A stretch of 64,000 nucleotides of DNA from Streptomyces sp. HD (GCF_028369295.1 NZ_JAQMYP010000021.1:96902-160901), one strand, 5' to 3'. Positions 51,151 through 60,764 are shown, counted from the stretch's first letter. A program made the numbers and translations. The notes: generated by a model not told the origin, from the letters alone.

Positions 51151-52080
51151 GTGAACGAACTGCCGCAACAGCTGGCCAATGGACTCATCCTCGGCGCGAT
51201 GTACGGACTCATCGCGATCGGCTACACGATGGTCTACGGCATCGTCCAGCTAATCAACTTCGCCCACGGCGAGATCTTCATGGTCGGGGGCTTCGGGGCC
51301 CTCACCGTCTGGTTGGTACTCCCCGACGGCTTCGGCCTCGCCGCCGCCGTCCCGCTGATGATCATCGGCGGCATCCTCGTATCGGTCGCCGTCGGTACGG
51401 CGGCGGAACGCTTCGCCTACCGTCCCCTGCGCACCGCGCCACGGCTGGCACCCCTCATCACCGCCATCGGTCTGTCCATCGTCCTCCAGCAGGCCGTATG
51501 GATGTGGTACCCGGACGCGAAGAAGGACCACCCCTTCCCGCAGTTCGAAGGCGGCCCCGTCGACATACTCGGCGCCAACATCCAGCGCGGCGACCTCTTC
51601 GTGCTCATAGCCGCCCCGCTGTGCATGCTCGCCCTCGGCCTGTTCGTCACCAAGACGCGCTCCGGCCGCGGTATGCAGGCCACCGCCCAGGACCCGGACA
51701 CGGCCAAGCTGATGGGTATCAACACCGACCGCATCATCGTCATGGCGTTCGCCATCGGTGCCGCGTTCGCCGCCATCGCCGCCGTCGCCTACGGCCTGAA
51801 GAACGGCCAGGTCGGCTTCCGCATGGGCTTCCTGATGGGCCTCAAGGCCTTCACCGCAGCCGTCCTCGGCGGCATCGGCAACATCTACGGCGCCATGCTC
51901 GGCGGTGTCGTCCTCGGTGTCGCCGAAGCCCTCGCCACCGGCTACATCGGCGACATCCCCGGCATGGAACTCTTCGGCGGCGGCGCCTGGAAGGACGTAT
52001 GGGCGTTCGCCCTCCTCATCCTCGTCCTCCTGTTCAGGCCACAGGGCCTGCTCGGCGAACGCGTCGCGGATCGGGCGTGA
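51151..52080 (+). CDS. livH: Branched-chain amino acid ABC permease
   Basis: A 309-aa permease with about eight helices and the LivH hallmarks LANGLILGAMYGLIAIGYTM, INFAHGEIFMVG and LGGIGNIYGAMLGG. GTG start at 51151, with CGGAGG upstream. 116 bp separate it from livK. Confidence 0.95.
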   Translation: MNELPQQLANGLILGAMYGLIAIGYTMVYGIVQLINFAHGEIFMVGGFGALTVWLVLPDGFGLAAAVPLMIIGGILVSVAVGTAAERFAYRPLRTAPRLAPLITAIGLSIVLQQAVWMWYPDAKKDHPFPQFEGGPVDILGANIQRGDLFVLIAAPLCMLALGLFVTKTRSGRGMQATAQDPDTAKLMGINTDRIIVMAFAIGAAFAAIAAVAYGLKNGQVGFRMGFLMGLKAFTAAVLGGIGNIYGAMLGGVVLGVAEALATGYIGDIPGMELFGGGAWKDVWAFALLILVLLFRPQGLLGERVADRA

Positions 52081-52085
52081 TACCC

Positions 52086-53915
52086 ATGACCACCGAGACC
52101 CCCATGGACAAGAGCACCGACACCACCAAGGTGTCCACCGCGGAGGCCACCCCGCTCATCCCGCTGCCGCCCACCGCGGCACGCGCGCTGACCGTCGTCG
52201 GCTCCGCCGTCGCCCTCATAGGCACCTTCCTCGCCTGGACCTGGACCCAGGAGTTCCCGGGCAACCTCACCGTCACCGGCTACCCCGGCGGCCTCCAGGT
52301 CCTCACCCTCGTCGGCTCCGTGCTCACGCTGCTGTTCGCCCTCTCCGGCTACGGCATCCGCGGCCTGCGCTGGCTGACCCCGGGCGGCAAGAGCAGCGCC
52401 GTCCTGCTCGCCTCCCTCGGCGTGTTCGGTACCACCGGCTACACGATGGGCGCGATCAGCCAGGAGCTCGGCGGCCTGGTCAACCTGGAGCCCGGCGCCT
52501 GGGTCTCCGGCATCGGCGCGCTCGTCGCCGTGATCGGCGCCCTCGGCCTCCCGCTCGACCAGCCCTACAGCGCGGCGGACCCGACCCCGAACCTCTGGGG
52601 CCGCATCCGCCACTCGCTCACCGCCCCGGAGCCCGGCCGTGCCAAGGAACTGCCCTCCTGGGCCGAGATCCTGATCATCGCCGCGGGCTTCGGCGTCGGC
52701 CTGTACGTCTTCGCGTACGGCATCGGCACCGAGTACTCCGAGCTGTTCATCGGCTTCCTGATCGTCACGGCCTTCGGCTTCACCGCCGTGACCCGGGCGG
52801 GCCTCCTCAACCGGCTCTCGGCACTCACCGCCAAGCACCGCAACGTGGCCATGGCGGCGGCCTTCGTCGCGGCGATCTGCTTCCCCTTCACCCAGTCCAA
52901 CGACCAGTTCGCCCTCATCGGCGCGAACATCCTCATCTTCGCCACGGTCGCCCTGGGCCTCAACGTCGTGGTCGGTCTCGCCGGCCTCCTCGACCTCGGT
53001 TACGTCGCCTTCCTCGGCGTCGGCGCCTACGCCGCCGCCCTGGTCTCCGGCTCCCCGCAGTCGAGCATCGGCGTCCACTTCCCGTTCTGGGCGGCCGTCC
53101 TCACGGGCGCCGCCGCCTCGCTGATCTTCGGCGTGGTGATCGGTGCCCCGACCCTGCGACTGCGCGGCGACTACCTCGCCATCGTGACGCTCGGCTTCGG
53201 TGAGATCTTCCGCATCACCATGAACAACCTGAACGGCAACAGCGGACCGGACGTCACCAACGGCTCCAACGGCATCCCCAACATCCCGGACCTGGAGATC
53301 TTCGGGTTCAACCTCGGGCTGCCGCACGACGTCCTGGGCACCGAGCTCACCCGCTCCGGCAACTACTACCTGCTGATGCTGCTGTGCACGGCGATCGTCG
53401 TCATGGTCTTCCGCCGCTCGGCGGAGTCCCGCATCGGCCGCGCGTGGGTCGCCATCCGCGAGGACGAGACCGCCGCGACCGCGATGGGCATCAACGGCTT
53501 CCGTCTGAAGCTCCTCGCCTTCGCGCTCGGCGCCTCCCTCGCCGGCCTCGCCGGCACCGTGCAGTCGCACGTGTCGTACAGCGTCACCCCCGAGCAGTAC
53601 CAGTTCGCCGGCTCCGTGCCGCCGAACTCGGCCTTCCTGCTCGCCGCCGTCATCCTCGGCGGTATGGGCACCATCAGCGGCCCGCTGATCGGCGCCGCGC
53701 TGCTCTACCTGATCCCGGCCAAGCTCCAGTTCATGGCGGAGTACCAGCTGCTGCTCTTCGGCATCGCGCTGATGCTGCTGATGCGCTTCCGCCCCGAGGG
53801 CCTGGTCGCCGACCGCAGGAAGCAGCTCGAATTCCACGAGACCGGACAGCTCGACGTACCGGAGGACAAGCCATTGCCCGAAGGCGCGACCGGCGTCGCG
53901 AAGGCAGGGGCGTGA
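52086..53915 (+). CDS. livM: Branched-chain amino acid ABC permease, N-terminally extended
   Basis: A 609-aa protein. The C-terminal 330 residues are LivM (ANILIFATVALGLNVVVGLA, GAPTLRLRGDYLAIVTLGFG, GGMGTISGPLIGA). An N-terminal extension of roughly 250 residues with at least five extra helices (AVALIGTFLAWTWT, LTLVGSVLTLLFALSGYG) is absent from E. coli LivM. ATG 52086 starts 5 bp past the livH stop. Extended LivM are common in Streptomyces. Confidence 0.93.
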   Translation: MTTETPMDKSTDTTKVSTAEATPLIPLPPTAARALTVVGSAVALIGTFLAWTWTQEFPGNLTVTGYPGGLQVLTLVGSVLTLLFALSGYGIRGLRWLTPGGKSSAVLLASLGVFGTTGYTMGAISQELGGLVNLEPGAWVSGIGALVAVIGALGLPLDQPYSAADPTPNLWGRIRHSLTAPEPGRAKELPSWAEILIIAAGFGVGLYVFAYGIGTEYSELFIGFLIVTAFGFTAVTRAGLLNRLSALTAKHRNVAMAAAFVAAICFPFTQSNDQFALIGANILIFATVALGLNVVVGLAGLLDLGYVAFLGVGAYAAALVSGSPQSSIGVHFPFWAAVLTGAAASLIFGVVIGAPTLRLRGDYLAIVTLGFGEIFRITMNNLNGNSGPDVTNGSNGIPNIPDLEIFGFNLGLPHDVLGTELTRSGNYYLLMLLCTAIVVMVFRRSAESRIGRAWVAIREDETAATAMGINGFRLKLLAFALGASLAGLAGTVQSHVSYSVTPEQYQFAGSVPPNSAFLLAAVILGGMGTISGPLIGAALLYLIPAKLQFMAEYQLLLFGIALMLLMRFRPEGLVADRRKQLEFHETGQLDVPEDKPLPEGATGVAKAGA

Positions 53916-53920
53916 CCGCC

Positions 53921-54787
53921 ATGACCACCACCACGACCGCACCCACCAGCACCACGGTGCTCGACGCGACCGGTGTCACGATGCGCTTCGGCGGTCTGAC
54001 CGCCGTGCGCGACGTGGACCTCAAGGTGAACACCGGCGAGATCGTCGGCCTCATCGGCCCCAACGGCGCCGGCAAGACGACCTTCTTCAACTGCCTCACC
54101 GGCCTGTACGTCCCGACCGAGGGCAAGGTCGCCTACAAGGGCACCGTCCTGCCGCCCAAGCCGCACCTGGTCACCCAGGCCGGCATCGCCCGTACGTTCC
54201 AGAACATCCGGCTCTTCGCCAACATGACCGTTCTGGAGAACGTGCTGGTCGGACGGCACACCCGGACCAAGGAAGGCCTCTGGTCGGCCCTCCTGCGCCT
54301 GCCGGGCTTCAAGAAGGCCGAGGACGAGTCCCGCGCCCGGGCCATGGAACTCCTGGAGTTCACCGGTCTCGCCGCCAAGGCGGACCACCTCGCCCGCAAC
54401 CTGCCCTACGGCGAGCAGCGCAAGCTGGAGATCGCCCGGGCGCTGGCGAGCGAGCCCGGTCTGCTCCTCCTCGACGAGCCGACCGCCGGTATGAACCCGC
54501 AGGAGACCCGCGCGGCCGAAGAGATCATCTTCGCCATCCGGGACAAGGGCATCGCCGTCCTCGTCATCGAGCACGACATCCGGTTCATCATGAACCTCTG
54601 CGACCGGGTCGCCGTGCTGGTCCAGGGCGAGAAGATCGTCGAGGGCCCCGCCGAGGTCGTCCAGGCCGACGAGCGCGTCATCGCCGCCTACCTGGGCACG
54701 CCCTTCGAGGGCGAGCCCGGCACCGCGGAGGCCGCCGAGGTCGAGGCCGCCGAGGCGCAGAGCACCACGGAAGGAGACGACAAGTGA
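53921..54787 (+). CDS. livG: Branched-chain amino acid ABC ATPase
   Basis: An ATPase of 288 residues. Walker A GPNGAGKTTFFNCL, signature LPYGEQRKLEIARALA (LivG type), Walker B LLLLDEPTAGM, and switch IEHDI. A Glu/Ala-rich tail follows the domain (AEAAEVEAAEAQ). ATG 53921 has AGGGG 10 bases upstream; the GTG at 53912 overlaps the livM stop but leaves no spacer for a ribosome site. Confidence 0.95.
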   Translation: MTTTTTAPTSTTVLDATGVTMRFGGLTAVRDVDLKVNTGEIVGLIGPNGAGKTTFFNCLTGLYVPTEGKVAYKGTVLPPKPHLVTQAGIARTFQNIRLFANMTVLENVLVGRHTRTKEGLWSALLRLPGFKKAEDESRARAMELLEFTGLAAKADHLARNLPYGEQRKLEIARALASEPGLLLLDEPTAGMNPQETRAAEEIIFAIRDKGIAVLVIEHDIRFIMNLCDRVAVLVQGEKIVEGPAEVVQADERVIAAYLGTPFEGEPGTAEAAEVEAAEAQSTTEGDDK

Positions 54788-55500
54788 CCGCACTGCTGGA
54801 GGTCGAGGACCTCAGGGTCGCCTACGGCAAGATCGAGGCAGTCAAGGGCATCTCCTTCAAGGTGAACGCGGGCGAGGTCGTCACCCTGATCGGCACCAAC
54901 GGCGCCGGCAAGACGACCACCCTGCGCACCCTGTCCGGCCTCCTTCAGCCGCTGTCAGGCCACATCCGGTTCGACGGCAAGTCGCTGAAGAAGGTCCCCG
55001 CCCACAAGGTCGTCTCGCTGGGGCTCGCCCACTCCCCCGAGGGGCGGCACATCTTCCCCCGCATGACGATCGAGGACAACCTCCGCCTCGGCGCGTTCCT
55101 GCGCACCGACAAGGAGGGCATCGAGAAGGACATCCAGCGCGCCTACGACCTGTTCCCCATCCTCGGGGAGCGGCGGAAGCAGGCCGCGGGCACCCTGTCC
55201 GGCGGTGAGCAGCAGATGCTCGCCATGGGACGGGCGCTGATGTCCCGGCCGAAGCTGCTCATGCTCGACGAGCCCAGCATGGGTCTCTCCCCGATCATGA
55301 TGCAGAAGATCATGTCCACCATCAAGGAGCTCAAGTCCCAGGGCACCACCATTCTGCTCATCGAGCAGAACGCCCAGGCCGCGCTCTCCCTGGCCGACCA
55401 CGGCCATGTGATGGAGGTCGGCAAGATCGTCCTCTCCGGCTCCGGGCAGGACCTGCTGCACGACGAGTCCGTGCGGAAGGCCTACCTGGGCGAGGACTGA
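54784..55500 (+). CDS. livF: Branched-chain amino acid ABC ATPase
   Basis: A 238-aa ATPase: Walker A GTNGAGKTTTLRTL, LSGGEQQMLAMGRALM, Walker B LLMLDEPSMGLSP and IEQNAQAAL (LivF type). GTG start overlaps the livG stop (GTGA). Last gene of the operon, ending at a strong two-way terminator. Confidence 0.96.
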   Translation: MTALLEVEDLRVAYGKIEAVKGISFKVNAGEVVTLIGTNGAGKTTTLRTLSGLLQPLSGHIRFDGKSLKKVPAHKVVSLGLAHSPEGRHIFPRMTIEDNLRLGAFLRTDKEGIEKDIQRAYDLFPILGERRKQAAGTLSGGEQQMLAMGRALMSRPKLLMLDEPSMGLSPIMMQKIMSTIKELKSQGTTILLIEQNAQAALSLADHGHVMEVGKIVLSGSGQDLLHDESVRKAYLGED

Positions 55501-55515
55501 TCGCCCCGCGTATAC

Positions 55516-55557
55516 GAGTGAGGCCCGCGTCCCCTGCCGGGGGCGCGGGCCTCACTC
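55516..55557. terminator. Bidirectional terminator between livF and the ANTAR regulator
   Basis: GAGTGAGGCCCGCG (55516-55529) pairs perfectly with 55544-55557; one G.T pair and CCCC/GGGG extend the stem to 19 pairs around a TGCC loop. It lies between convergent genes. Confidence 0.92.
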
Positions 55558-55572
55558 ATGGGCTCGTGCGCG

Positions 55573-56229
55573 TCAGCCCTTGGCGGCCTTCTTCTCCTCG
55601 GCGTCCTGGATGACGGCCTCGGCGACCTGCTGCATCGACATCCGGCGGTCCATGGAGGTCTTCTGGATCCACCGGAAGGCGGCCGGCTCGGTCAGCCCGT
55701 ACTCGGTCTGGAGAACGGACTTCGCCCGGTCGACGAGCTTGCGCGTCTCCAGGCGCTGGGAGAGGTCGGCGACCTCCTTCTCCAGTTCCTTCAGCTCGGT
55801 GAACCGCGAGACGGCCATCTCGATCGCCGGCACGACGTCGCTCTTGCTGAACGGCTTGACCAGGTAGGCCATGGCACCGGCGTCCCGGGCCCGCTCGACC
55901 AGATCCCGCTGCGAGAACGCGGTCAGCATCAGCACGGGCGCGATGCCGTCCTCGGCGATCTTCTCGGCCGCCGAAATACCGTCCAGCTTCGGCATCTTCA
56001 CATCGAGGATCACGAGGTCCGGCTGGTGCTCACGGGCCAGCTCCACGGCCTGCTCACCGTCACCGGCCTCGCCGACGACGGTGTACCCCTCTTCTTCGAG
56101 CATCTCTTTGAGATCGAGCCGGATCAGGGCCTCGTCCTCGGCGATGACGACACGGGTCGTCAGCGGAGGCACGTGCGACTTGTCGTCGTCGGGCGCGTCT
56201 ACGGGCTGGGGCGACTCGGGGGCGGTCAC
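55573..56229 (-). CDS. ANTAR-domain response regulator
   Basis: A 218-aa protein. A receiver domain (about 25-140) has the acidic pair VVIAEDEALIR, phospho-acceptor Asp76 in LVILDVKMP, and YLVKPF. An ANTAR RNA-binding domain lies at about 155-210 (LETRKLVDRAKSVLQ, AFRWIQKTSMDRRMSM). Such proteins bind paired hairpins in nascent mRNA to stop termination. No cognate kinase is nearby. GTG start at 56229. The same gene sits between liv and pyk in S. coelicolor (SCO2013, from memory). Confidence 0.94.
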   Translation of the reverse strand: MTAPESPQPVDAPDDDKSHVPPLTTRVVIAEDEALIRLDLKEMLEEEGYTVVGEAGDGEQAVELAREHQPDLVILDVKMPKLDGISAAEKIAEDGIAPVLMLTAFSQRDLVERARDAGAMAYLVKPFSKSDVVPAIEMAVSRFTELKELEKEVADLSQRLETRKLVDRAKSVLQTEYGLTEPAAFRWIQKTSMDRRMSMQQVAEAVIQDAEEKKAAKG

Positions 56230-56330
56230 GGGGGCTCCTCGTTCAGGGGCAGGGGTGCTGCTCCCAAGAGCCTACCTAGCTACGGTATGGTGGACGCGCG
56301 GAGGGTCGGGGGAAACCTTGGATTCTTCGA

Positions 56331-56405
56331 GCCCCGGTAGCCCAATTGGCAGCAGGCAACGGATTCAAAACCCGTACAGTGTCGGTTCGAGTCCGACCCG
56401 GGGCA
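56331..56405 (+). tRNA. tRNA with CAA anticodon (Leu), short variable arm
   Basis: The cloverleaf is complete: acceptor GCCCCGG (56331-56337) pairs with CCGGGGC (56398-56404), discriminator A405. The D stem GCCC/AGGC has one mismatch. Anticodon stem ACGGA/CCCGT has one A.C mismatch next to the loop TTCAAAA, giving CAA. Variable loop is only five bases (ACAGT). T arm GTCGG-TTCGAGT-CCGAC is perfect. Leu tRNAs normally carry a long variable arm, so the identity is not certain. No CCA is encoded. Confidence 0.78.
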
Positions 56406-56453
56406 CTTTTCCTTCGATTTCAAGGTCAGCCTCTTTGATTTCTGAAGTCGATA

Positions 56454-56482
56454 AACGGGCCCCTCCGGTGGAGGGGCCCGTT
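56454..56482 (-). terminator. Terminator after pyk
   Basis: AACGGGCCCCTCC (56454-56466) pairs perfectly with GGAGGGGCCCGTT (56470-56482), loop GGT. It lies just past the pyk stop, facing the tRNA. Confidence 0.9.
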
Positions 56483-56499
56483 GGCTTTTCCGGTGTTTT

Positions 56500-57936
56500 C
56501 TACTTGGGGCTGTCGTCCTCGCCGATGTGGTGGACGCGGACCATGTTCGTCGAACCGGAAACCCCGGGCGGCGATCCGGCGGTGATGACGACCGTATCGC
56601 CCTTCTTGCAGCGGCCGTACTTCAGCAACAGCTCGTCCACCTGGTCGACCATCGCGTCCGTCGAGTCCACGTGCGGGCCCAGGAACGTCTCCACACCCCA
56701 GGTCAGATTCAGCTGGGAGCGCGTGGCCGGTTCCGGGGTGAAGGCCAGCAGCGGGATCGGGGAGCGGTAGCGGGACAGACGGCGGGCCGTGTCGCCGGAC
56801 TGGGTGAAGGCGACCAGGAACCTCGCGCCCAGGAAGTCGCCGATCTCGGCCGCCGCGCGGGCCACCGCGCCGGGCTGGGTACGGGGCTTGTTGCGTTCGG
56901 TCAGGGGCGGCAGGCCCTTGGCGAGGAGGTCCTCCTCGGCGGCCTCGACGATCTTCGCCATCGTCCGGACCGTCTCGATGGGGTACTTGCCGACGCTCGT
57001 CTCGCCGGACAGCATCACCGCGTCCGTACCGTCGATGACCGCGTTCGCGACGTCGCTCGCCTCCGCCCTCGTCGGGCGCGAGTTGTCGATCATCGAGTCG
57101 AGCATCTGCGTCGCCACGATCACCGGCTTGGCGTTGCGCCTGGCCAGCTTGATCGCGCGCTTCTGGACGATCGGGACCTGCTCCAGCGGCATCTCCACGC
57201 CCAGGTCCCCGCGCGCCACCATGATGCCGTCGAACGCGGCCACGATGTCGTCGATCGCGTCCACCGCCTGCGGCTTCTCCACCTTGGCGATGACGGGGAG
57301 GCGGCGGCCCTCCTCGTCCATGATGCGGTGGACGTCCTCGATGTCCCGGCCGGACCGGACGAAGGACAGCGCGATGACGTCGCAGCCGGTGCGAAGCGCC
57401 CAGCGCAGGTCCTCCTCGTCCTTCTCCGAGAGGGCGGGGACCGACACCGCGACTCCCGGCAGGTTCAGGCCCTTGTTGTCGGAGACCATGCCGCCTTCGA
57501 CGACGGTGGTGTGGACGCGGGGTCCGTCGACGGAGGTGACCTCCAGACAGACCTTGCCGTCGTCGACGAGGATGCGTTCGCCGGGCGTGACGTCGGCGGC
57601 GAGGCCGGAGTAGGTGGTTCCGCAGATGTCGCGGTCGCCCTGGACCTCCTCCTCGACGCTGATGGTGAAGGTGTCCCCGCGTTCAAGGAGTACGGGTCCT
57701 TCGGTGAATCGGCCGAGGCGGATCTTCGGGCCTTGAAGGTCGGCGAGGACGCCGACGCTGCGGCCGGTCTCGTCGGAGGCCTTCCGCACGCGCTGGTAGC
57801 GCTCCTCGTGATCGGCGTGGCTGCCGTGGCTGAGGTTGAATCGGGCGACGTCCATTCCGGCGTCGACCAGTGCCTTTATCTGGTCGTACGAGTCGGTGGC
57901 GGGACCCAGGGTGCAGACGATTTTCGCTCGGCGCAT
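56500..57936 (-). CDS. pyk: Pyruvate kinase
   Basis: A 478-aa pyruvate kinase: RRAKIVCTLGPATDS at the start, VDAGMDVARFNLSHG, VIAKVEKPQAV (catalytic Lys region), MVARGDLGVEMPLEQVP and ATQMLDSMIDNSRPTRAEAS. It makes pyruvate and ATP from PEP. It is one of two in Streptomyces (Pyk2 by position, from memory of S. coelicolor SCO2014). Length normal; ATG start. Confidence 0.96.
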   Translation of the reverse strand: MRRAKIVCTLGPATDSYDQIKALVDAGMDVARFNLSHGSHADHEERYQRVRKASDETGRSVGVLADLQGPKIRLGRFTEGPVLLERGDTFTISVEEEVQGDRDICGTTYSGLAADVTPGERILVDDGKVCLEVTSVDGPRVHTTVVEGGMVSDNKGLNLPGVAVSVPALSEKDEEDLRWALRTGCDVIALSFVRSGRDIEDVHRIMDEEGRRLPVIAKVEKPQAVDAIDDIVAAFDGIMVARGDLGVEMPLEQVPIVQKRAIKLARRNAKPVIVATQMLDSMIDNSRPTRAEASDVANAVIDGTDAVMLSGETSVGKYPIETVRTMAKIVEAAEEDLLAKGLPPLTERNKPRTQPGAVARAAAEIGDFLGARFLVAFTQSGDTARRLSRYRSPIPLLAFTPEPATRSQLNLTWGVETFLGPHVDSTDAMVDQVDELLLKYGRCKKGDTVVITAGSPPGVSGSTNMVRVHHIGEDDSPK

Positions 57937-58079
57937 GTTTCGACTCTATGACTTACCGGCGGGTAGAGAATTGGTCCGGCATGACTACTCAACAACCTTT
58001 GCGTGAAGGGTTATTGACAAGTGTTGAATTGTGCGGCGGGGTGCTCCGATGAGCGTTCGAAGCACCCCGAACAGGTTGC

Positions 58080-58796
58080 TCACAGCTGCGGCGGCGCCAT
58101 GGTGAATCGCGCGTTCACCTGCGCGTGGACCCGCTGCCGCTCGGGTTCGAGGTCGAGGGGCGCGGCCGCGGACTCCTCGGCGGCGCCGTAGGCCATGGAG
58201 CGCATCCGTCCGCCGGGCGCCGGCGGATAGGGCGGCGCGGCGTTCTCCGCGCCGATGTCGGCGAGTTCCACCAGCGCGGCCAGGGACGTCCCCAGCGCTT
58301 CCGCGTACTCCCGCGCACGCTGCACCGCTTCCCGTACGGCCTGCTGCCGTGCTTCCCGGTGGGCCGGCGAGTCGGGGCGCAGGGCCCACCAGGGGCCGTC
58401 CACGCGCGTGAGCTCCAAGTCGGCCAGACGCGTGGTGAGTTCACCGAGCGCAGTGAAGTCCGTGAGCACGGCGGTGATGTGGACGCGGCCGTGGTAGGCG
58501 TGGACGCGTTCGCCGCGGCCCTTGTCCCTGAGCTCGGGGCTGATGGAGAAGGCTCCGGTCTCCAGGCGCTCGACCGCGTCGCCGTAGGTCTTGACCAGGT
58601 CCAGGACGGTGGTGTTGCGGCGGGTGAGGTCGTCCAGGGCGGCTCGGCGGTCCTTGCCGCGGGAGGCCACGGTGATGCCGATGCGGGCGATCTCGGGGTC
58701 GACTTCGAGGCGCGCCTCGCCACGGACGGCGATGCGGGGGGCGTCGGGTGTGCCGTAGGGGACGGCGGGTTGGGGTTCCTCTGCAGGGGCGGTCAT
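58080..58796 (-). CDS. SIMPL domain protein (DUF541)
   Basis: A 238-aa protein with the SIMPL/DUF541 fold: ISVRGEARLEVDPEIARIGI-like start, LDDLTRRNTTVLDLVK, and REARQQAVREAVQRAREYAE. Family members are often periplasmic, but no signal peptide is seen here. Function unknown. ATG 58796 (MTAPAEEPQ) is chosen; ATG 58844 would add 16 residues. Confidence 0.87.
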   Translation of the reverse strand: MTAPAEEPQPAVPYGTPDAPRIAVRGEARLEVDPEIARIGITVASRGKDRRAALDDLTRRNTTVLDLVKTYGDAVERLETGAFSISPELRDKGRGERVHAYHGRVHITAVLTDFTALGELTTRLADLELTRVDGPWWALRPDSPAHREARQQAVREAVQRAREYAEALGTSLAALVELADIGAENAAPPYPPAPGGRMRSMAYGAAEESAAAPLDLEPERQRVHAQVNARFTMAPPQL

Positions 58797-58946
58797 ACGT
58801 CCCACTCTGTCATCGCTTGCTGGGTTACGACCGCCGTCGGTCATCAGATCGAAACCTTAGGGGTCTGTTCCGAGTCGGCATGACCAGGTCAGAATCTACG
58901 CGCGTTATCTACGCGCGTTGTGACCATTCGCCTGGGAGATGCACTC

Positions 58947-60761
58947 ATGCCGTTCGACCGCAGGAAGTTCCTGAAGCAGTCCGCCGTGACCGGGGCGGGG
59001 GTGGCGCTGGCCGGTGCGGCGGCTCCGGCGGCGGAGGCGGCAGCGGCGGTGGACGCCACTGCGGCGCGGAAGAAGCCCGGCAAGCGGTACTCGCTCACGG
59101 TGATGGGCACGACCGACCTGCACGGCAACATCTTCAACTGGGACTACTTCAAGGACACGGAGTACTCGGACGCCAAGGGCAACGCGAAGGGCCTGGCGCG
59201 GATCTCGACGCTGGTGAACCAGGTCCGCGAGGAGAAGGGCCGCTGCAACACGCTGCTCATCGACGCGGGCGACACGATCCAGGGCACCCCGCTGACGTAC
59301 TACTACGCGAAGGTCGACCCGATCACCGCCCCGGGCGGTCCGGTCCACCCGATGGCCGCGGCGATGAACGCCATCGGGTACGACGCGGTGGCCCTCGGCA
59401 ACCACGAGTTCAACTACGGCATCGAGACGCTGCGCAAGTTCGAGGACCAGTGCGACTTCCCGCTGCTGGGTGCGAACGCGCTGGACGCGAAGACGCTGAA
59501 GCCCGCCTTCCCGCCGTACTTCATCAAGAAGTTCCGGGTGCCCGGCGCCCCGCCGGTGAAGGTCGCCGTGCTCGGTCTGACCAACCCGGGGATCGCGATC
59601 TGGGACAAGGCGTACGTCGACGGCAAGCTGGTGTTCCCGGGGCTGGAGGAGCAGGCCGCGAAGTGGGTGCCGAAGCTGCGGTCGATGGGCGCGGACGTGG
59701 TGATCGTGTCGGCGCACTCGGGTTCGTCGGGCACGTCGTCCTACGGTGACTCGCTGCCCTACATCGAGAACTCCTCGGCGCTGGTGGCCCAGCAGGTGCC
59801 GGGCATCGACGCGATCCTCGTCGGGCACGCGCACACGGAGATCGCGGAACTGCTGGTCACGAACGAGAAGACGGGCAAGACGGTCGTGCTGTCGGAGCCC
59901 CTGTGCTTCGCGCAGCGGCTGACCCTGTTCGACTTCGAGCTGGCCTTCGTCAAGGGCCGCTGGAAGGTCGAGTCGGTGAAGGCGACGGTGCGCGACTCGA
60001 AGACGGTCGCCGACGACCCGAAGATCACCAAGCTGCTGAAGGACGACCACGACATCGTCGTGGAGTACGTCAACCAGGTCGTCGGCACGGCGACCGAGAA
60101 GCTCACCACGGTCGAGGCCCGCTACAAGGACGCCCCGATCATCGACCTGATCACCAAGGTCCAGGAGGACGTGGTGAAGGCGGCGCTGGCGGGCACCGAG
60201 CACGCCGCACTGCCCGTCATCTCCCAGGCCTCCCCCTTCTCCCGCACCTCGGAGATCCCGGCCGGCAAGGTGACGATCCGGGATCTGTCGAGCCTGTACG
60301 TGTACGACAACACGCTGGTCGCGAAGCTGATGACGGGCGCGCAGATCAAGGCGTACCTGGAGTATTCGGCGCAGTACTTCGTGCAGACGGCGCCGGACGC
60401 GGCGGTCGACGTCGAGAAGCTGACGAACGCGAACAGCCGCCCGGACTACAACTACGACTACGTCTCGGGGCTGTCGTACGAGATCGACATCGCCCAGGCG
60501 GCCGGTTCGCGGATCAAGAACCTGACCTACAACGGTGCCGCGCTGGACGACGCGCAGAAGTTCGTGTTCGCGGTGAACAACTACCGGGCCAACGGCGGCG
60601 GCGCGTTCCCGCATGTGGCGGCGGCGCAGGAGCTGTGGTCGGAGTCGACGGAGATCCGCACCCGGATCGCGGAGTGGGTGACCGCGAAGGGCGTGCTGGA
60701 CCCGAAGGACTTCGCGTCGGTGGACTGGAAGCTCACGCGGAACGGCACGCCGGTGTTCTAG
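58947..60761 (+). CDS. TAT-exported 5'-nucleotidase / cyclic phosphodiesterase
   Basis: A 604-aa secreted metallophosphoesterase. The N-terminus MPFDRRKFLKQSAVTGAG is a twin-arginine signal ending AAEAAAA. Metal-binding motifs follow: MGTTDLHGNIFN, IDAGDTIQGTPL, ALGNHEFNYG and VGHAHTE. A C-terminal 5'-nucleotidase domain contains NNYRANGGGAFP. It is like UshA/CpdB and probably releases phosphate from nucleotides outside the cell. I chose ATG 58947, which places the Arg pair near the start; GGGAG lies upstream. Confidence 0.93.
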   Translation: MPFDRRKFLKQSAVTGAGVALAGAAAPAAEAAAAVDATAARKKPGKRYSLTVMGTTDLHGNIFNWDYFKDTEYSDAKGNAKGLARISTLVNQVREEKGRCNTLLIDAGDTIQGTPLTYYYAKVDPITAPGGPVHPMAAAMNAIGYDAVALGNHEFNYGIETLRKFEDQCDFPLLGANALDAKTLKPAFPPYFIKKFRVPGAPPVKVAVLGLTNPGIAIWDKAYVDGKLVFPGLEEQAAKWVPKLRSMGADVVIVSAHSGSSGTSSYGDSLPYIENSSALVAQQVPGIDAILVGHAHTEIAELLVTNEKTGKTVVLSEPLCFAQRLTLFDFELAFVKGRWKVESVKATVRDSKTVADDPKITKLLKDDHDIVVEYVNQVVGTATEKLTTVEARYKDAPIIDLITKVQEDVVKAALAGTEHAALPVISQASPFSRTSEIPAGKVTIRDLSSLYVYDNTLVAKLMTGAQIKAYLEYSAQYFVQTAPDAAVDVEKLTNANSRPDYNYDYVSGLSYEIDIAQAAGSRIKNLTYNGAALDDAQKFVFAVNNYRANGGGAFPHVAAAQELWSESTEIRTRIAEWVTAKGVLDPKDFASVDWKLTRNGTPVF

Positions 60762-60764
60762 GGC

